This document shows positions 1-5,549 of a stretch of DNA of 11,538 bases, in pieces; the stretch's first letter is position 1; each line of letters starts with the position of its first letter. Location: contig FR880168.1 of the NCBI GenBank assembly GCA_000435195.1, forward strand, positions 1 to 11,538. The letters are read 5' to 3'. The notes beneath the pieces are model-generated. The model saw only the letters and a list, made by a program, of their open reading frames with translations. It had not been told where the DNA came from and searched no databases. The stretch is from Clostridium sp. CAG:169. Its GTDB lineage: Bacteria; Bacillota; Clostridia; Oscillospirales; Ruminococcaceae. A program made the position numbers and the translations under genes.

Positions 1-24
1 GTTCGAGCCAGACAGGGGGAGCCA
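1..24 (+). tRNA. 3' end of a tRNA gene (cut by window edge; isotype uncertain, perhaps Asn)
   Basis: The first 24 bases fit the end of a tRNA exactly. Base 1 is G53, bases 2-8 (TTCGAGC) are the seven-base T loop, 9-13 (CAGAC) are the 3' half of the T stem, 14-20 (AGGGGGA) are the 3' acceptor strand, 21 (G) is the discriminator and 22-24 are an encoded CCA. The 5' part lies left of the window, so the anticodon cannot be read. A72 implies U1, and with G73 this resembles Firmicute tRNA-Asn (which begins UCC); tRNA-Gln also has U1 and G73 but usually a UGG start. The isotype is a guess. A terminator begins at the last base of CCA, so this is the last gene of its transcript. Confidence 0.75.
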
Positions 25-55
25 AAAAGGACATACCATTTGGTATGTCCTTTTT
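24..55 (+). terminator. Intrinsic terminator of the tRNA transcript (perfect palindrome)
   Basis: The arms AAAAAGGACATACCA (24-38) and TGGTATGTCCTTTTT (41-55) are perfectly complementary over 15 bp, with TT between them. The T run on the plus strand follows the tRNA directly. The A run on the left arm lets it work on the minus strand as well. Confidence 0.85.
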
Positions 56-77
56 CTTTTGTCTGCTATTTTTCTGT

Positions 78-112
78 AAAAAAGGGTATACCAAAATGGT
101 ATACCCTTTTTT
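78..112 (-). terminator. Intrinsic terminator downstream of alr (bidirectional)
   Basis: The arms AAAAAAGGGTATACCA (78-93) and TGGTATACCCTTTTTT (97-112) form a perfect 16-bp stem with an AAA loop. It sits 11 bases past the alr stop codon. The T/A runs on both sides suit termination in either direction. Its design is nearly the same as the terminator at 24-55. Confidence 0.85.
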
Positions 113-123
113 GTGTCATAAAT

Positions 124-1317
124 TTACTCTACCATATGTCGGACATAATCAACAGCGCCGATGTCCTTTCCATTGCGGCGGTAAACCCGTGGAACCCTCT
201 TTCCGATGACGCACATGATTTCATAATGAACGGTATCGGTCATGGAAGCAATCTCATCCATCGTGATTCGTTTGCCGTTTTCTTCCCCAACGATGGTAAT
301 TTGCATTCCGTCGCTCAGATTGGGGATTCCGGTGACATCCAGCATCAGCTGATCCATGCAGATTCTGCCGACAATATTTGCAAATTGCCCGTTTACCAGC
401 ATACGACCGCGATTGGAAAGACTGCGGTGGTATCCATCTGCGTATCCAATGGGAACGGTGGCAATGCGCATATCCTGCTGGGTGGTAAAGGTCCTCCCGT
501 AGCTGAGCTTGGTCCCCGCCTTGACCTCTTTGATCATCGAAATGACCGAGTGCAGCTGCATGGCAGGCTTCAGGTCGATTTTTCCTTCGCAGGCTTTGTC
601 CGGCACCAGCCCGTAAATCAGGACACCGGCGCGCACCATGTCCAGGTGGTATTCGGGATAGTTGACGATTCCACCGCTGTTGCAGCAGTGCCGCAAGGTA
701 AAATGTACTCCCAACCGCTGAAGACGGTCGCATACCTGCATAAAACAGTCGTATTGCTTTCGGGTGTATTGGATGGAAGCCTCGTTGTACTCGTCTGCAC
801 TGGAAAAGTGGGTGAAGATGCCGTCACAGCGCAGATTGGGAAACTGGCAGACCTGTGCAATCTCTTCCACTGCGCTGTTTAAATCCTGCTCGGCTTCAAA
901 CCCGATGCGTCCCATACCGGTGTCAACCTTGATGTGGCAGGCAACGGTGACGCCGGCGCGCTGCGCCTGCTGTTGTAGTTTTTTGGCGTACTCCAGTGAA
1001 AAAACAGCTTGTGTGATGTTGTATTCGCACAGGGTCTTGGCTTTGTTGGGAGGAGTGGTGCCCAAAATCAGGATAGGATGGTAGATCCCCTGGTTGCGTA
1101 GAGACATCGCTTCGGTTAGATTGGAGACGGCAAACCAGTTTACACCCAGTCGTACCAGCTCGTCGGCAATATATTTGTCCCCGTGACCGTAGGCGTCGGC
1201 TTTGACAACTCCCATAATCATGCAGCCGGGTTTGAGTTTTTCCTTGATGGAACGAATATTGTGGTCGATGCAGTCCAGGTCAACAACTGCCCAGCTGCGC
1301 CGAAGAAAATCTACCAT
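124..1317 (-). CDS. alr: Alanine racemase, PLP-dependent
   Basis: This cytoplasmic enzyme interconverts L- and D-alanine and supplies D-Ala for peptidoglycan. The 397-residue protein is of normal family length (about 370-400). The PLP lysine lies in VVKADAYGHG (K39). The second catalytic base is the tyrosine of KLSYGRTF (Y273). Also visible are HIKVDTGMGRIG (128-139; K130 is at the carbamylated-lysine position and R137 at the substrate arginine), VRAGVLIYG (R229, contacts the PLP ring nitrogen in the family) and the active-site entry CMDQ (320-323). The start is set by CCTCCT at 1325-1330, an AGGAGG site 7 bases before the ATG. The gene diverges from spoVAC. In several spore formers an alanine racemase on the spore turns the germinant L-Ala into inhibitory D-Ala; whether this copy does so cannot be told from sequence. 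The annotation is firm. Confidence 0.97.
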   Translation of the reverse strand: MVDFLRRSWAVVDLDCIDHNIRSIKEKLKPGCMIMGVVKADAYGHGDKYIADELVRLGVNWFAVSNLTEAMSLRNQGIYHPILILGTTPPNKAKTLCEYNITQAVFSLEYAKKLQQQAQRAGVTVACHIKVDTGMGRIGFEAEQDLNSAVEEIAQVCQFPNLRCDGIFTHFSSADEYNEASIQYTRKQYDCFMQVCDRLQRLGVHFTLRHCCNSGGIVNYPEYHLDMVRAGVLIYGLVPDKACEGKIDLKPAMQLHSVISMIKEVKAGTKLSYGRTFTTQQDMRIATVPIGYADGYHRSLSNRGRMLVNGQFANIVGRICMDQLMLDVTGIPNLSDGMQITIVGEENGKRITMDEIASMTDTVHYEIMCVIGKRVPRVYRRNGKDIGAVDYVRHMVE

Positions 1318-1404
1318 GATCTTTCCTCCTGTCCGTTAGATGCTTGTGGAATGTAGGTGGAATCCCTTTTGAAACAGGGACAACGCTCCAATTTTTTCCT
1401 TTTG

Positions 1405-1434
1405 TTTAAAGGTGTGCAAAATTGGCACATACTA
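1405..1434 (+). promoter_or_regulatory. Putative sigma-G (forespore) promoter of the spoVA operon
   Basis: CATACTA at 1428-1434 is identical to the sigma-G -10 consensus described in Bacillus. Seventeen bases upstream, TTTAAA (1405-1410) is only a fair match to the TGAATA -35. The implied leader before spoVAC is about 70 bases. spoVA operons are transcribed by sigma-G in Bacillus, which agrees with the placement. The weak -35 keeps confidence moderate. Confidence 0.5.
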
Positions 1435-1436
1435 TA

Positions 1437-1465
1437 ACTATACACGAATACAACAAAAGAAACAA
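1437..1465 (-). promoter_or_regulatory. Putative sigma-A promoter of alr
   Basis: On the minus strand TTGTTT (1460-1465) and TATAGT (1437-1442) are separated by 17 bases. A second TATAGT at 1431-1436 is an alternative -10. The predicted leader is about 110 bases and includes a small dyad (TCCCT-N8-AGGGA, 1363-1380). This was identified by eye only. Confidence 0.45.
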
Positions 1466-1510
1466 TCATTTTTTGTAAACACGAAATAGAAATCGAAAGG
1501 AGAAAACAGG

Positions 1511-1939
1511 ATGACAAAACAGGAATATGCCCAATGGAGCCGGCAGGAAAGCCCGCGCTCCAACGGACCGCTCAACATCCTCAAGGCGTTTGTGTCGGGA
1601 GGAGTTGTCTGCCTGCTCGGGCAGCTGCTGATTTTCTTTTTCCAGAACCGTGGTGCGGGAGAAAATGCACCGGTTTTTGCCTCCCTCTGCCTGATTGTGC
1701 TTTCTGCATTGCTGACAGCTCTGAATGTCTACGACCGGATTGCCAAACACGCCGGAGCCGGTACCCTGGTACCCATTACCGGATTTGCCAATTCGATGGT
1801 CAGCGCGGCGATGGAATTTAAAACCGAAGGCTACATTTTGGGCTTGGGAGCCAAGATGTTTTCCATCGCAGGTCCGGTGATTGTCTATGGCATCAGCGCC
1901 TCGGTGCTCTATGGGCTAATCCTGATGATGATTGGATAG
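1511..1939 (+). CDS. spoVAC: Stage V sporulation protein AC (SpoVAC), DPA channel membrane subunit
   Basis: SpoVAC is an integral protein of the inner forespore membrane needed for uptake of Ca-dipicolinic acid into the developing spore and its release at germination. In Bacillus it has been described as a mechanosensitive channel. The 142-residue protein has a short charged N terminus, hydrophobic segments at about 22-45, 54-74 and 116-141, and the family hallmark AGAGTLVPITGFANS (81-95). The same motif recurs in modified form in SpoVAE two genes on; the two belong to one family. AAAGGAG at 1496-1502 lies 8 bases before the ATG. It is the first gene of a three-gene operon, with 11 bases to spoVAD. 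The set C-D-E is the core found in clostridia; the AA, AB, AF genes of Bacillus are absent here. Length and motif leave little doubt. Confidence 0.95.
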   Translation: MTKQEYAQWSRQESPRSNGPLNILKAFVSGGVVCLLGQLLIFFFQNRGAGENAPVFASLCLIVLSALLTALNVYDRIAKHAGAGTLVPITGFANSMVSAAMEFKTEGYILGLGAKMFSIAGPVIVYGISASVLYGLILMMIG

Positions 1940-1950
1940 GGGGAGAAAAG

Positions 1951-2985
1951 ATGGCAGTTCGTATCGGCAGCAGGACCATCCAGCTGAACCATGCGCCCAG
2001 CATTGTGGGTTTTGCGGCGGTAGGTGCAAAGAAGGAAAAGGAAGGGCCGCTGGCAGATTACTTCGATTACCTGTCGGAGGATTCCTCCTTCGGCGAAAAA
2101 ACCTGGGAAAAGGCGGAAACGCTGATGCAGAAAAAGGCAATCGAGCTTGCTTTGCAAAAAGGAGGCATCCAAAAGGAACAGATTGATTTTCTGTTTGCGG
2201 GTGATCTGCTCAACCAGTGTATCAGCTCGGCGTATGCCTCCCGTGAGCTGCAGCTGCCCTTCTTCGGGCTGTACGGCGCCTGCTCCACCATGGCAGAAAG
2301 TTTGTGTCTGGCAGGGATGTTTGTGGACACAAAGCTCGCCTCCCGCTGCCTTGCAGTGACCTCCTCCCACTTCTGCTCGGCTGAGCGGCAGTTCCGCTTT
2401 CCGCTGGAATATGGTGGGCAGAGAACCCCGACCGCTCAGTGGACGGTGACCGGCTCGGGAGCCTGCGTTGTAGCAGGCAAGGACCGCCCGCCCTACCTGC
2501 GCGCAGCCACGGTTGGAACGGTGGAGGACCTGGGCATCACCGACATCAACAACATGGGTGCGGCGATGGCTCCGGCAGCGGCAAAGACCCTCTGTCAGTT
2601 TTTCAACGACACCGCAGCCCAGCCGGAGGATTTTGATTTGATTCTCACCGGAGATTTAGGATTTGTGGGGAGCCGGCTGTTTGAAAGATTGATGCAGGCA
2701 CAGGGCTGTCCGATTGCAGGACGGCACAACGACTGCGGGCTGATGATTTATGACCGGCTGCGGCAGGATGTACACGCAGGCGGCTCTGGATGCGGTTGTG
2801 CGGCTTCGGTGCTGTGTTCCTTCATCCTTCCGCAGATTGCCTGCCAGCGGCTCAAAAACGTCCTCTTCATGGCTACCGGCGCTTTGATGAGCCCGACCAG
2901 CGTGCAGCAGGGAGAAAGCATCCCGGGCATTGCCCATCTGCTGCATTTGTCTGCCTTTGCAGGGAAAGAGGAGGAGGTGCGCTGA
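1951..2985 (+). CDS. spoVAD: Stage V sporulation protein AD (SpoVAD), DPA-binding thiolase-fold protein
   Basis: SpoVAD is a peripheral inner-membrane spore protein with a thiolase/ketoacyl-synthase III fold. In Bacillus it binds dipicolinic acid directly and helps load it into the forespore. The 344-residue protein has the expected length. Visible landmarks are GLYGACSTMAES (107-118), with the cysteine (C111) where thiolases carry their nucleophile, the glycine-rich HAGGSGCGCAAS (275-286), and the C-terminal run ATGALMSPTSVQQGES (308-323). There is no signal peptide or membrane segment, so membrane association would come through SpoVAC and SpoVAE. A GGGGGAG site ends 6 bases before the ATG. 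The stop TGA overlaps the spoVAE ATG by one base, so the two are probably translationally coupled. The call is firm. Confidence 0.96.
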   Translation: MAVRIGSRTIQLNHAPSIVGFAAVGAKKEKEGPLADYFDYLSEDSSFGEKTWEKAETLMQKKAIELALQKGGIQKEQIDFLFAGDLLNQCISSAYASRELQLPFFGLYGACSTMAESLCLAGMFVDTKLASRCLAVTSSHFCSAERQFRFPLEYGGQRTPTAQWTVTGSGACVVAGKDRPPYLRAATVGTVEDLGITDINNMGAAMAPAAAKTLCQFFNDTAAQPEDFDLILTGDLGFVGSRLFERLMQAQGCPIAGRHNDCGLMIYDRLRQDVHAGGSGCGCAASVLCSFILPQIACQRLKNVLFMATGALMSPTSVQQGESIPGIAHLLHLSAFAGKEEEVR

Positions 2986-3347
2986 TGGAAGTTTCGATGT
3001 TGATAAAAGCCTTTTTGGTGGGCGGAGGTATCTGTGCGATCGGTCAGCTGTTGATTGATTACACCAAGCTGACACCGGCGCGCATCCTGGTTTCTTTCGT
3101 GGTACTCGGCGTGATTTTAGGCGGGCTGGGACTGTACCAGCCGCTGATTGAATTTGCCGGAGCGGGCGCAACCGTCCCGCTGACCGGATTCGGCGCCACC
3201 CTTGCTAAAGGGGTTCGGGAAGCGGTGGCACAGAAGGGATGGTTTGGCGCACTGACCGGAGGCTTGAGCGCCAGCGCCGGCGGAATCACAGCAGCAATCG
3301 TAGCCGCCCTGACAGCCGGTCTGCTGTTTCGTTCCGCAGAAAAGTAA
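2985..3347 (+). CDS. spoVAE: Stage V sporulation protein AE (SpoVAEb type), membrane subunit
   Basis: This is a 120-residue inner-membrane partner of SpoVAC in the DPA transport complex. Hydrophobic segments lie at about 5-25, 33-53 and 87-116. The motif AGAGATVPLTGFGAT (58-72) matches AGAGTLVPITGFANS of SpoVAC, showing that the two are paralogues flanking spoVAD. I chose the ATG at 2985 because GGAGG (2973-2977) lies 7 bases upstream and because it overlaps the spoVAD stop (TGATG). The reading frame is open further upstream but would run inside spoVAD. The length agrees with the family (about 116-120). It ends the operon; a bidirectional terminator follows 17 bases later. Confidence 0.94.
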   Translation: MEVSMLIKAFLVGGGICAIGQLLIDYTKLTPARILVSFVVLGVILGGLGLYQPLIEFAGAGATVPLTGFGATLAKGVREAVAQKGWFGALTGGLSASAGGITAAIVAALTAGLLFRSAEK

Positions 3348-3364
3348 GAAGAGCATGGAAGATA

Positions 3365-3408
3365 AAAAAGCTCTGCACCGGGCGTTACAGACCGGTGTGG
3401 AGCTTTTT
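3365..3408. terminator. Bidirectional terminator between spoVAE and the Nudix gene
   Basis: The left arm (3365-3381, beginning AAAAAGCTC and ending CACCGG) pairs with the right arm (3392-3408, CCGGTG to GAGCTTTTT). The 17-bp stem has two G-T wobbles in its middle and a 10-base loop. A and T runs at the two ends serve both convergent genes. Confidence 0.88.
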
Positions 3409-3423
3409 AAGGTTGAGTGTTTA

Positions 3424-3969
3424 TTACTTGCCCTCCGCCTGGCGCAGCAGGTGGAGCTTGAGGATGCCGATTTGTGTTTTGGCGTCGGAGATTTCCCCGT
3501 CCATCACCATCTGCACTGCCTGCGCAAAGGGAATGCGCAGCACATCCAGAAATTCTCCGTCGTCCAGCTTCTGCACACTCTCGTGCAGACCGCTTGCGCG
3601 GTAGATGTGGATGACCTCGGTGCAATAGGCAGGGGTGGGATACAGCTGCGCTAATTTTTCAAAGCGGTCGGCAGTACAGCCACATTCCTCCTGTAATTCC
3701 CGAATGCCACATTCGCGCGGGTCTTCGCCCAGCTCGATTTTTCCGGCGGGCAGCTCCAGCAGCTCTTTGCCGTAGGGGTAGCGGAACTGTCTGACCAGCA
3801 GCAGACGGTCCTCCTGGTCGATTGCGGCAACGCACACGCCGCCGTGGTGGACCACCACTTCGCGGATGCTCTTCTTTCCATTCTCCAGCTGGATGTCGTC
3901 CTTTTTGACCTCGATGATGCGTCCGCTGAAGATAGTCTGGCTGTTCAGTGTTGTTTCAGTATGTGCCAT
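3424..3969 (-). CDS. Nudix hydrolase, ADP-ribose pyrophosphatase type
   Basis: This is a cytoplasmic Mg-dependent pyrophosphohydrolase, most likely splitting ADP-ribose into AMP and ribose 5-phosphate. Residues 76-98 match the Nudix box GX5EX7REUXEEXGU without exception (GKIELGE, seven residues, then RELQEECGC). The preceding RQFRYPYGKELLELPAGK and a proline (P113) 15 residues after the box are typical of the ADP-ribose subgroup. The frame is open up to 4068, but I take the ATG at 3967-3969: AAGGAGGG (3978-3985 on the complement) lies 8 bases before it, the longer version would start inside a terminator and promoter region, and 181 residues is the usual family size. A palindrome covers its likely promoter. 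The family is certain; the exact substrate is inferred. Confidence 0.92.
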   Translation of the reverse strand: MAHTETTLNSQTIFSGRIIEVKKDDIQLENGKKSIREVVVHHGGVCVAAIDQEDRLLLVRQFRYPYGKELLELPAGKIELGEDPRECGIRELQEECGCTADRFEKLAQLYPTPAYCTEVIHIYRASGLHESVQKLDDGEFLDVLRIPFAQAVQMVMDGEISDAKTQIGILKLHLLRQAEGK

Positions 3970-3997
3970 CGTCTTTGCCCTCCTTTTTGCAATAAAA

Positions 3998-4032
3998 CAA
4001 AATCCACAGACCGAAAAGGTCTGTGGATTTTG
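3998..4032 (-). terminator. Intrinsic terminator of rpsT, which may also cap the Nudix mRNA
   Basis: The perfect 15-bp stem CAAAATCCACAGACC (3998-4012) with GGTCTGTGGATTTTG (4018-4032) has a five-base loop. Read on the minus strand it is followed by the T-rich tail TTTTATT. It lies 59 bases past the rpsT stop. The predicted start of the Nudix transcript (about 4033) falls right at its base. Confidence 0.82.
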
Positions 4033-4033
4033 G

Positions 4034-4059
4034 AATAAAATTATCCGGATAATTTTATT
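4034..4059. repeat. 26-base perfect palindrome, possible operator
   Basis: The half-sites AATAAAATTATCC (4034-4046) and GGATAATTTTATT (4047-4059) are perfectly complementary with no spacer. The centre (CCGG) leaves no room for an RNA loop without losing its only G-C pairs, and there is no clear T tail. A protein-binding site in DNA is therefore more likely than a terminator. It overlaps the -10 and spacer of the putative Nudix promoter, as a repressor operator would. Confidence 0.5.
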
Positions 4060-4068
4060 TTGCTTCAA
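4040..4068 (-). promoter_or_regulatory. Putative sigma-A promoter of the Nudix gene
   Basis: On the minus strand TTGAAG (4063-4068) and GATAAT (4040-4045) are separated by exactly 17 bases. The -10 and most of the spacer lie within the palindrome at 4034-4059. The site explains how a gene placed behind the rpsT terminator could be transcribed. Confidence 0.5.
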
Positions 4069-4091
4069 AGCGAATCTCGAAAGCAGGAAAA

Positions 4092-4343
4092 CTATTTTGC
4101 CAGAGAAACCAGAGTGGATTTCTTTCTAGCTGCGCAGTTTTTGTGGATGATTCCCTTTGCACAAGCCTGGTCGATCTTCTTAACAGCAGCCTTAACCAGA
4201 ACGTCTTTATCCTCTGCGTTAGCAGCGATAGCAGCATTAGCGCGTTTGATGACGGTCTTCAGGTTGGTTCTGAAAGCTTTGTTCTGAGCCTCGCGTTTTG
4301 CCTGAACGAGGATTCTCTTCTTAGCAGATTTAATGTTAGCCAT
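4092..4343 (-). CDS. rpsT: 30S ribosomal protein S20
   Basis: This small basic protein binds 16S rRNA early in 30S assembly. The 83-residue product starts MANIKSAKKRI, the family signature, and continues with lysine-, arginine- and alanine-rich helices including the conserved NKAFRTNLKT (24-33) and GIIHKNCAARKKSTL (64-78). Three codons upstream there is another in-frame ATG (4352), but AGGAGGT (4351-4357 on the complement) lies 7 bases before the ATG at 4341-4343, which makes the shorter form the right one. The gene diverges from gpr. The pair rpsT/gpr-spoIIP is also close together in Bacillus, so this is old synteny. It has its own terminator and a strong promoter. Confidence 0.96.
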   Translation of the reverse strand: MANIKSAKKRILVQAKREAQNKAFRTNLKTVIKRANAAIAANAEDKDVLVKAAVKKIDQACAKGIIHKNCAARKKSTLVSLAK

Positions 4344-4380
4344 TCTAAACACCTCCTATTCCATCTTGACAGTACACTCT

Positions 4381-4409
4381 ATTTTATCACCGATTTCACT
4401 AAAAATCAA
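4381..4409 (-). promoter_or_regulatory. Sigma-A promoter of rpsT
   Basis: On the minus strand TTGATT (4404-4409) and TAAAAT (4381-4386) are 17 bases apart. TGA directly before the -10 gives an extended -10. The match is strong, as expected for a ribosomal protein gene. Confidence 0.65.
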
Positions 4410-4510
4410 CCATCTGCAATATGATTTGTAAATTATGCCTATTTGTAAAGGGTAAAGGGGAGAAATATTCAGCTACTATCTCGCAGAAATATGCGTTTTT
4501 TTACAAAGAT

Positions 4511-4540
4511 GTATAAGCGGCAGCGGTGCGGGCAAGGTTA
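4511..4540 (+). promoter_or_regulatory. Putative sigma-F (early forespore) promoter of gpr
   Basis: GTATA (4511-4515) is followed after 15 bases by GGCAAGGTTA (4531-4540). The sigma-F pattern in Bacillus is GYATA and GGNNANAHTR, so only one defined position differs. The implied leader is about 40 bases. gpr is a sigma-F/sigma-G gene in Bacillus, which supports the assignment. Confidence 0.5.
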
Positions 4541-4584
4541 AGCTTTGAAAAAGACAAAATAAAACCGACCCAAAAGGAGTTTTG

Positions 4585-5466
4585 ATGATGAAAGAAAACC
4601 AGAAGATTGCGCGCACCGACCTTGCTATCGAGCTGGCGCAGCCGCTGTTGGAAGCGGAAAAATTGCCGGAAGGACTCAAGGTACACACTCAAACGCACGG
4701 AGCGGTGGAAATCACCTGCGTGCAGATTGGCTCTCCCAAAGCTTCTCAGCAGCTGCAAAAGCCCTGCGGCAGATACATCACCATCCAGACCCCACCCTTG
4801 TGGAACAGCCTGCTGGACCCGCAGCAGGAGATCGACGCGGCAGCCGACTGCATCCGCTCTCTGCTGCCGCAGGAGGGAACGGTGCTGGTGGTCGGGCTGG
4901 GAAATAGCAGCATCACGCCGGACGCGCTGGGACCGCAGGTGGCGCAGCATATCCTGGTCACCCGCCATCTGACCGAAGAGCTTGCCCGCAGCCTTGGGAT
5001 GGGTTCTCTGCGCAAAACAGCGGCGCTCATCCCCGGCGTTTTAGGACAGACCGGTGTGGAAAGCGGAGAGCTGACGGCAGCACTGGTCAATTTTATCCAG
5101 CCGAGCGCCGTCATCGTGGTTGATGCGCTGGCAGCGCAGGATTATGGGCGATTAGGGTGCACCATCCAGATTTCCGACAGCGGGATTGCACCCGGTTCCG
5201 GTGTCCAGAACAGCCGCAAGGAGCTGAGTCGGCGTACACTGGGCATCCCGGTGCTTTCCATCGGGGTACCGACCGTCATTGATGCGGCGACCCTTGCCGC
5301 ACAGCTGACAGGCAGTTCATGCGAGCAGGCGCATCAGACGGCGATGGTCACCCCGCGGGAGATCGACCGGCTGATTGGACATTCTGCAAAATTTATCGCC
5401 CTTGCAATCAATAAAGCGCTGTACCCCGAGCTGTCGCTGGAGGAAATCGGCTTTCTGTGCGCCTGA
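4585..5466 (+). CDS. gpr: Germination protease GPR (SASP-specific, peptidase family A25)
   Basis: GPR is made as a zymogen in the forespore and, on germination, cuts the small acid-soluble proteins that coat spore DNA. Near the N terminus ARTDLAIE (9-16) resembles the conserved region around the family's auto-processing site. The two aspartates of the A25 fold are visible as GNSSITPDALGP (D113) and VVDALAAQ (D180), 67 residues apart, close to the spacing in Bacillus GPR. The fold is shared with hydrogenase maturation proteases. The 293-residue length is shorter than the Bacillus enzymes (about 370) but usual for clostridia. GGAG at 4576-4579 could serve ATG 4585 (5 bases) or ATG 4588 (8 bases); the two starts differ by one Met, and a TTG at 4582 is too close. 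spoIIP follows. The call is firm, the exact start is not. Confidence 0.95.
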   Translation: MMKENQKIARTDLAIELAQPLLEAEKLPEGLKVHTQTHGAVEITCVQIGSPKASQQLQKPCGRYITIQTPPLWNSLLDPQQEIDAAADCIRSLLPQEGTVLVVGLGNSSITPDALGPQVAQHILVTRHLTEELARSLGMGSLRKTAALIPGVLGQTGVESGELTAALVNFIQPSAVIVVDALAAQDYGRLGCTIQISDSGIAPGSGVQNSRKELSRRTLGIPVLSIGVPTVIDAATLAAQLTGSSCEQAHQTAMVTPREIDRLIGHSAKFIALAINKALYPELSLEEIGFLCA

Positions 5467-5480
5467 GCAGCAGCCTTCCC

Positions 5481-5509
5481 TTCTATTTTGGGGTCCTTGC
5501 GCATACCTA
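5481..5509 (+). promoter_or_regulatory. Weak candidate sigma-E (mother cell) promoter of spoIIP
   Basis: TTCTATT (5481-5487) and CATACCTA (5502-5509) are 14 bases apart, the sigma-E spacing. Against KMATATT and CATACANT they match five of seven -35 positions and the first five bases of the -10. spoIIP is a sigma-E gene in Bacillus. The location in the 83-base gap after gpr is right, but the match is only fair. Confidence 0.35.
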
Positions 5510-5549
5510 TCTAAATAGCAGATCAAGGCTTTGCGCAGGAGGTCAAAAG

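Noticed and set aside
40..882. Long plus-strand open frame opposite alr
   Set aside because: It is antisense to the conserved alr frame, includes the terminator palindrome at its start, has no ribosome binding site and no recognisable motif.
1350..1368. T-box-like AGGTGG word near alr
   Set aside because: It lacks the full T-box core and lies in the wrong strand and position relative to alr; no specifier stem or terminator is seen.
2656..3171. Minus-strand open frame across spoVAD and spoVAE
   Set aside because: It is a shadow of two confidently identified genes, with low-complexity Arg/Pro/Ser content and no start signals.
3970..4068. N-terminal extension of the Nudix protein to 4068
   Set aside because: The extension translates the terminator stem and lies in the promoter region; the internal ATG has an ideal ribosome binding site and gives the usual family length.
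4482..4502. Terminator-like CGCA/TGCG hairpin followed by seven Ts
   Set aside because: The stem is only four pairs and no plus-strand gene lies upstream that would need it.
5457..5549. SpoIIP start at GTG 5457 overlapping gpr
   Set aside because: There is no ribosome binding site, the added sequence is not like SpoIIP, and AGGAGGT precedes ATG 5550.
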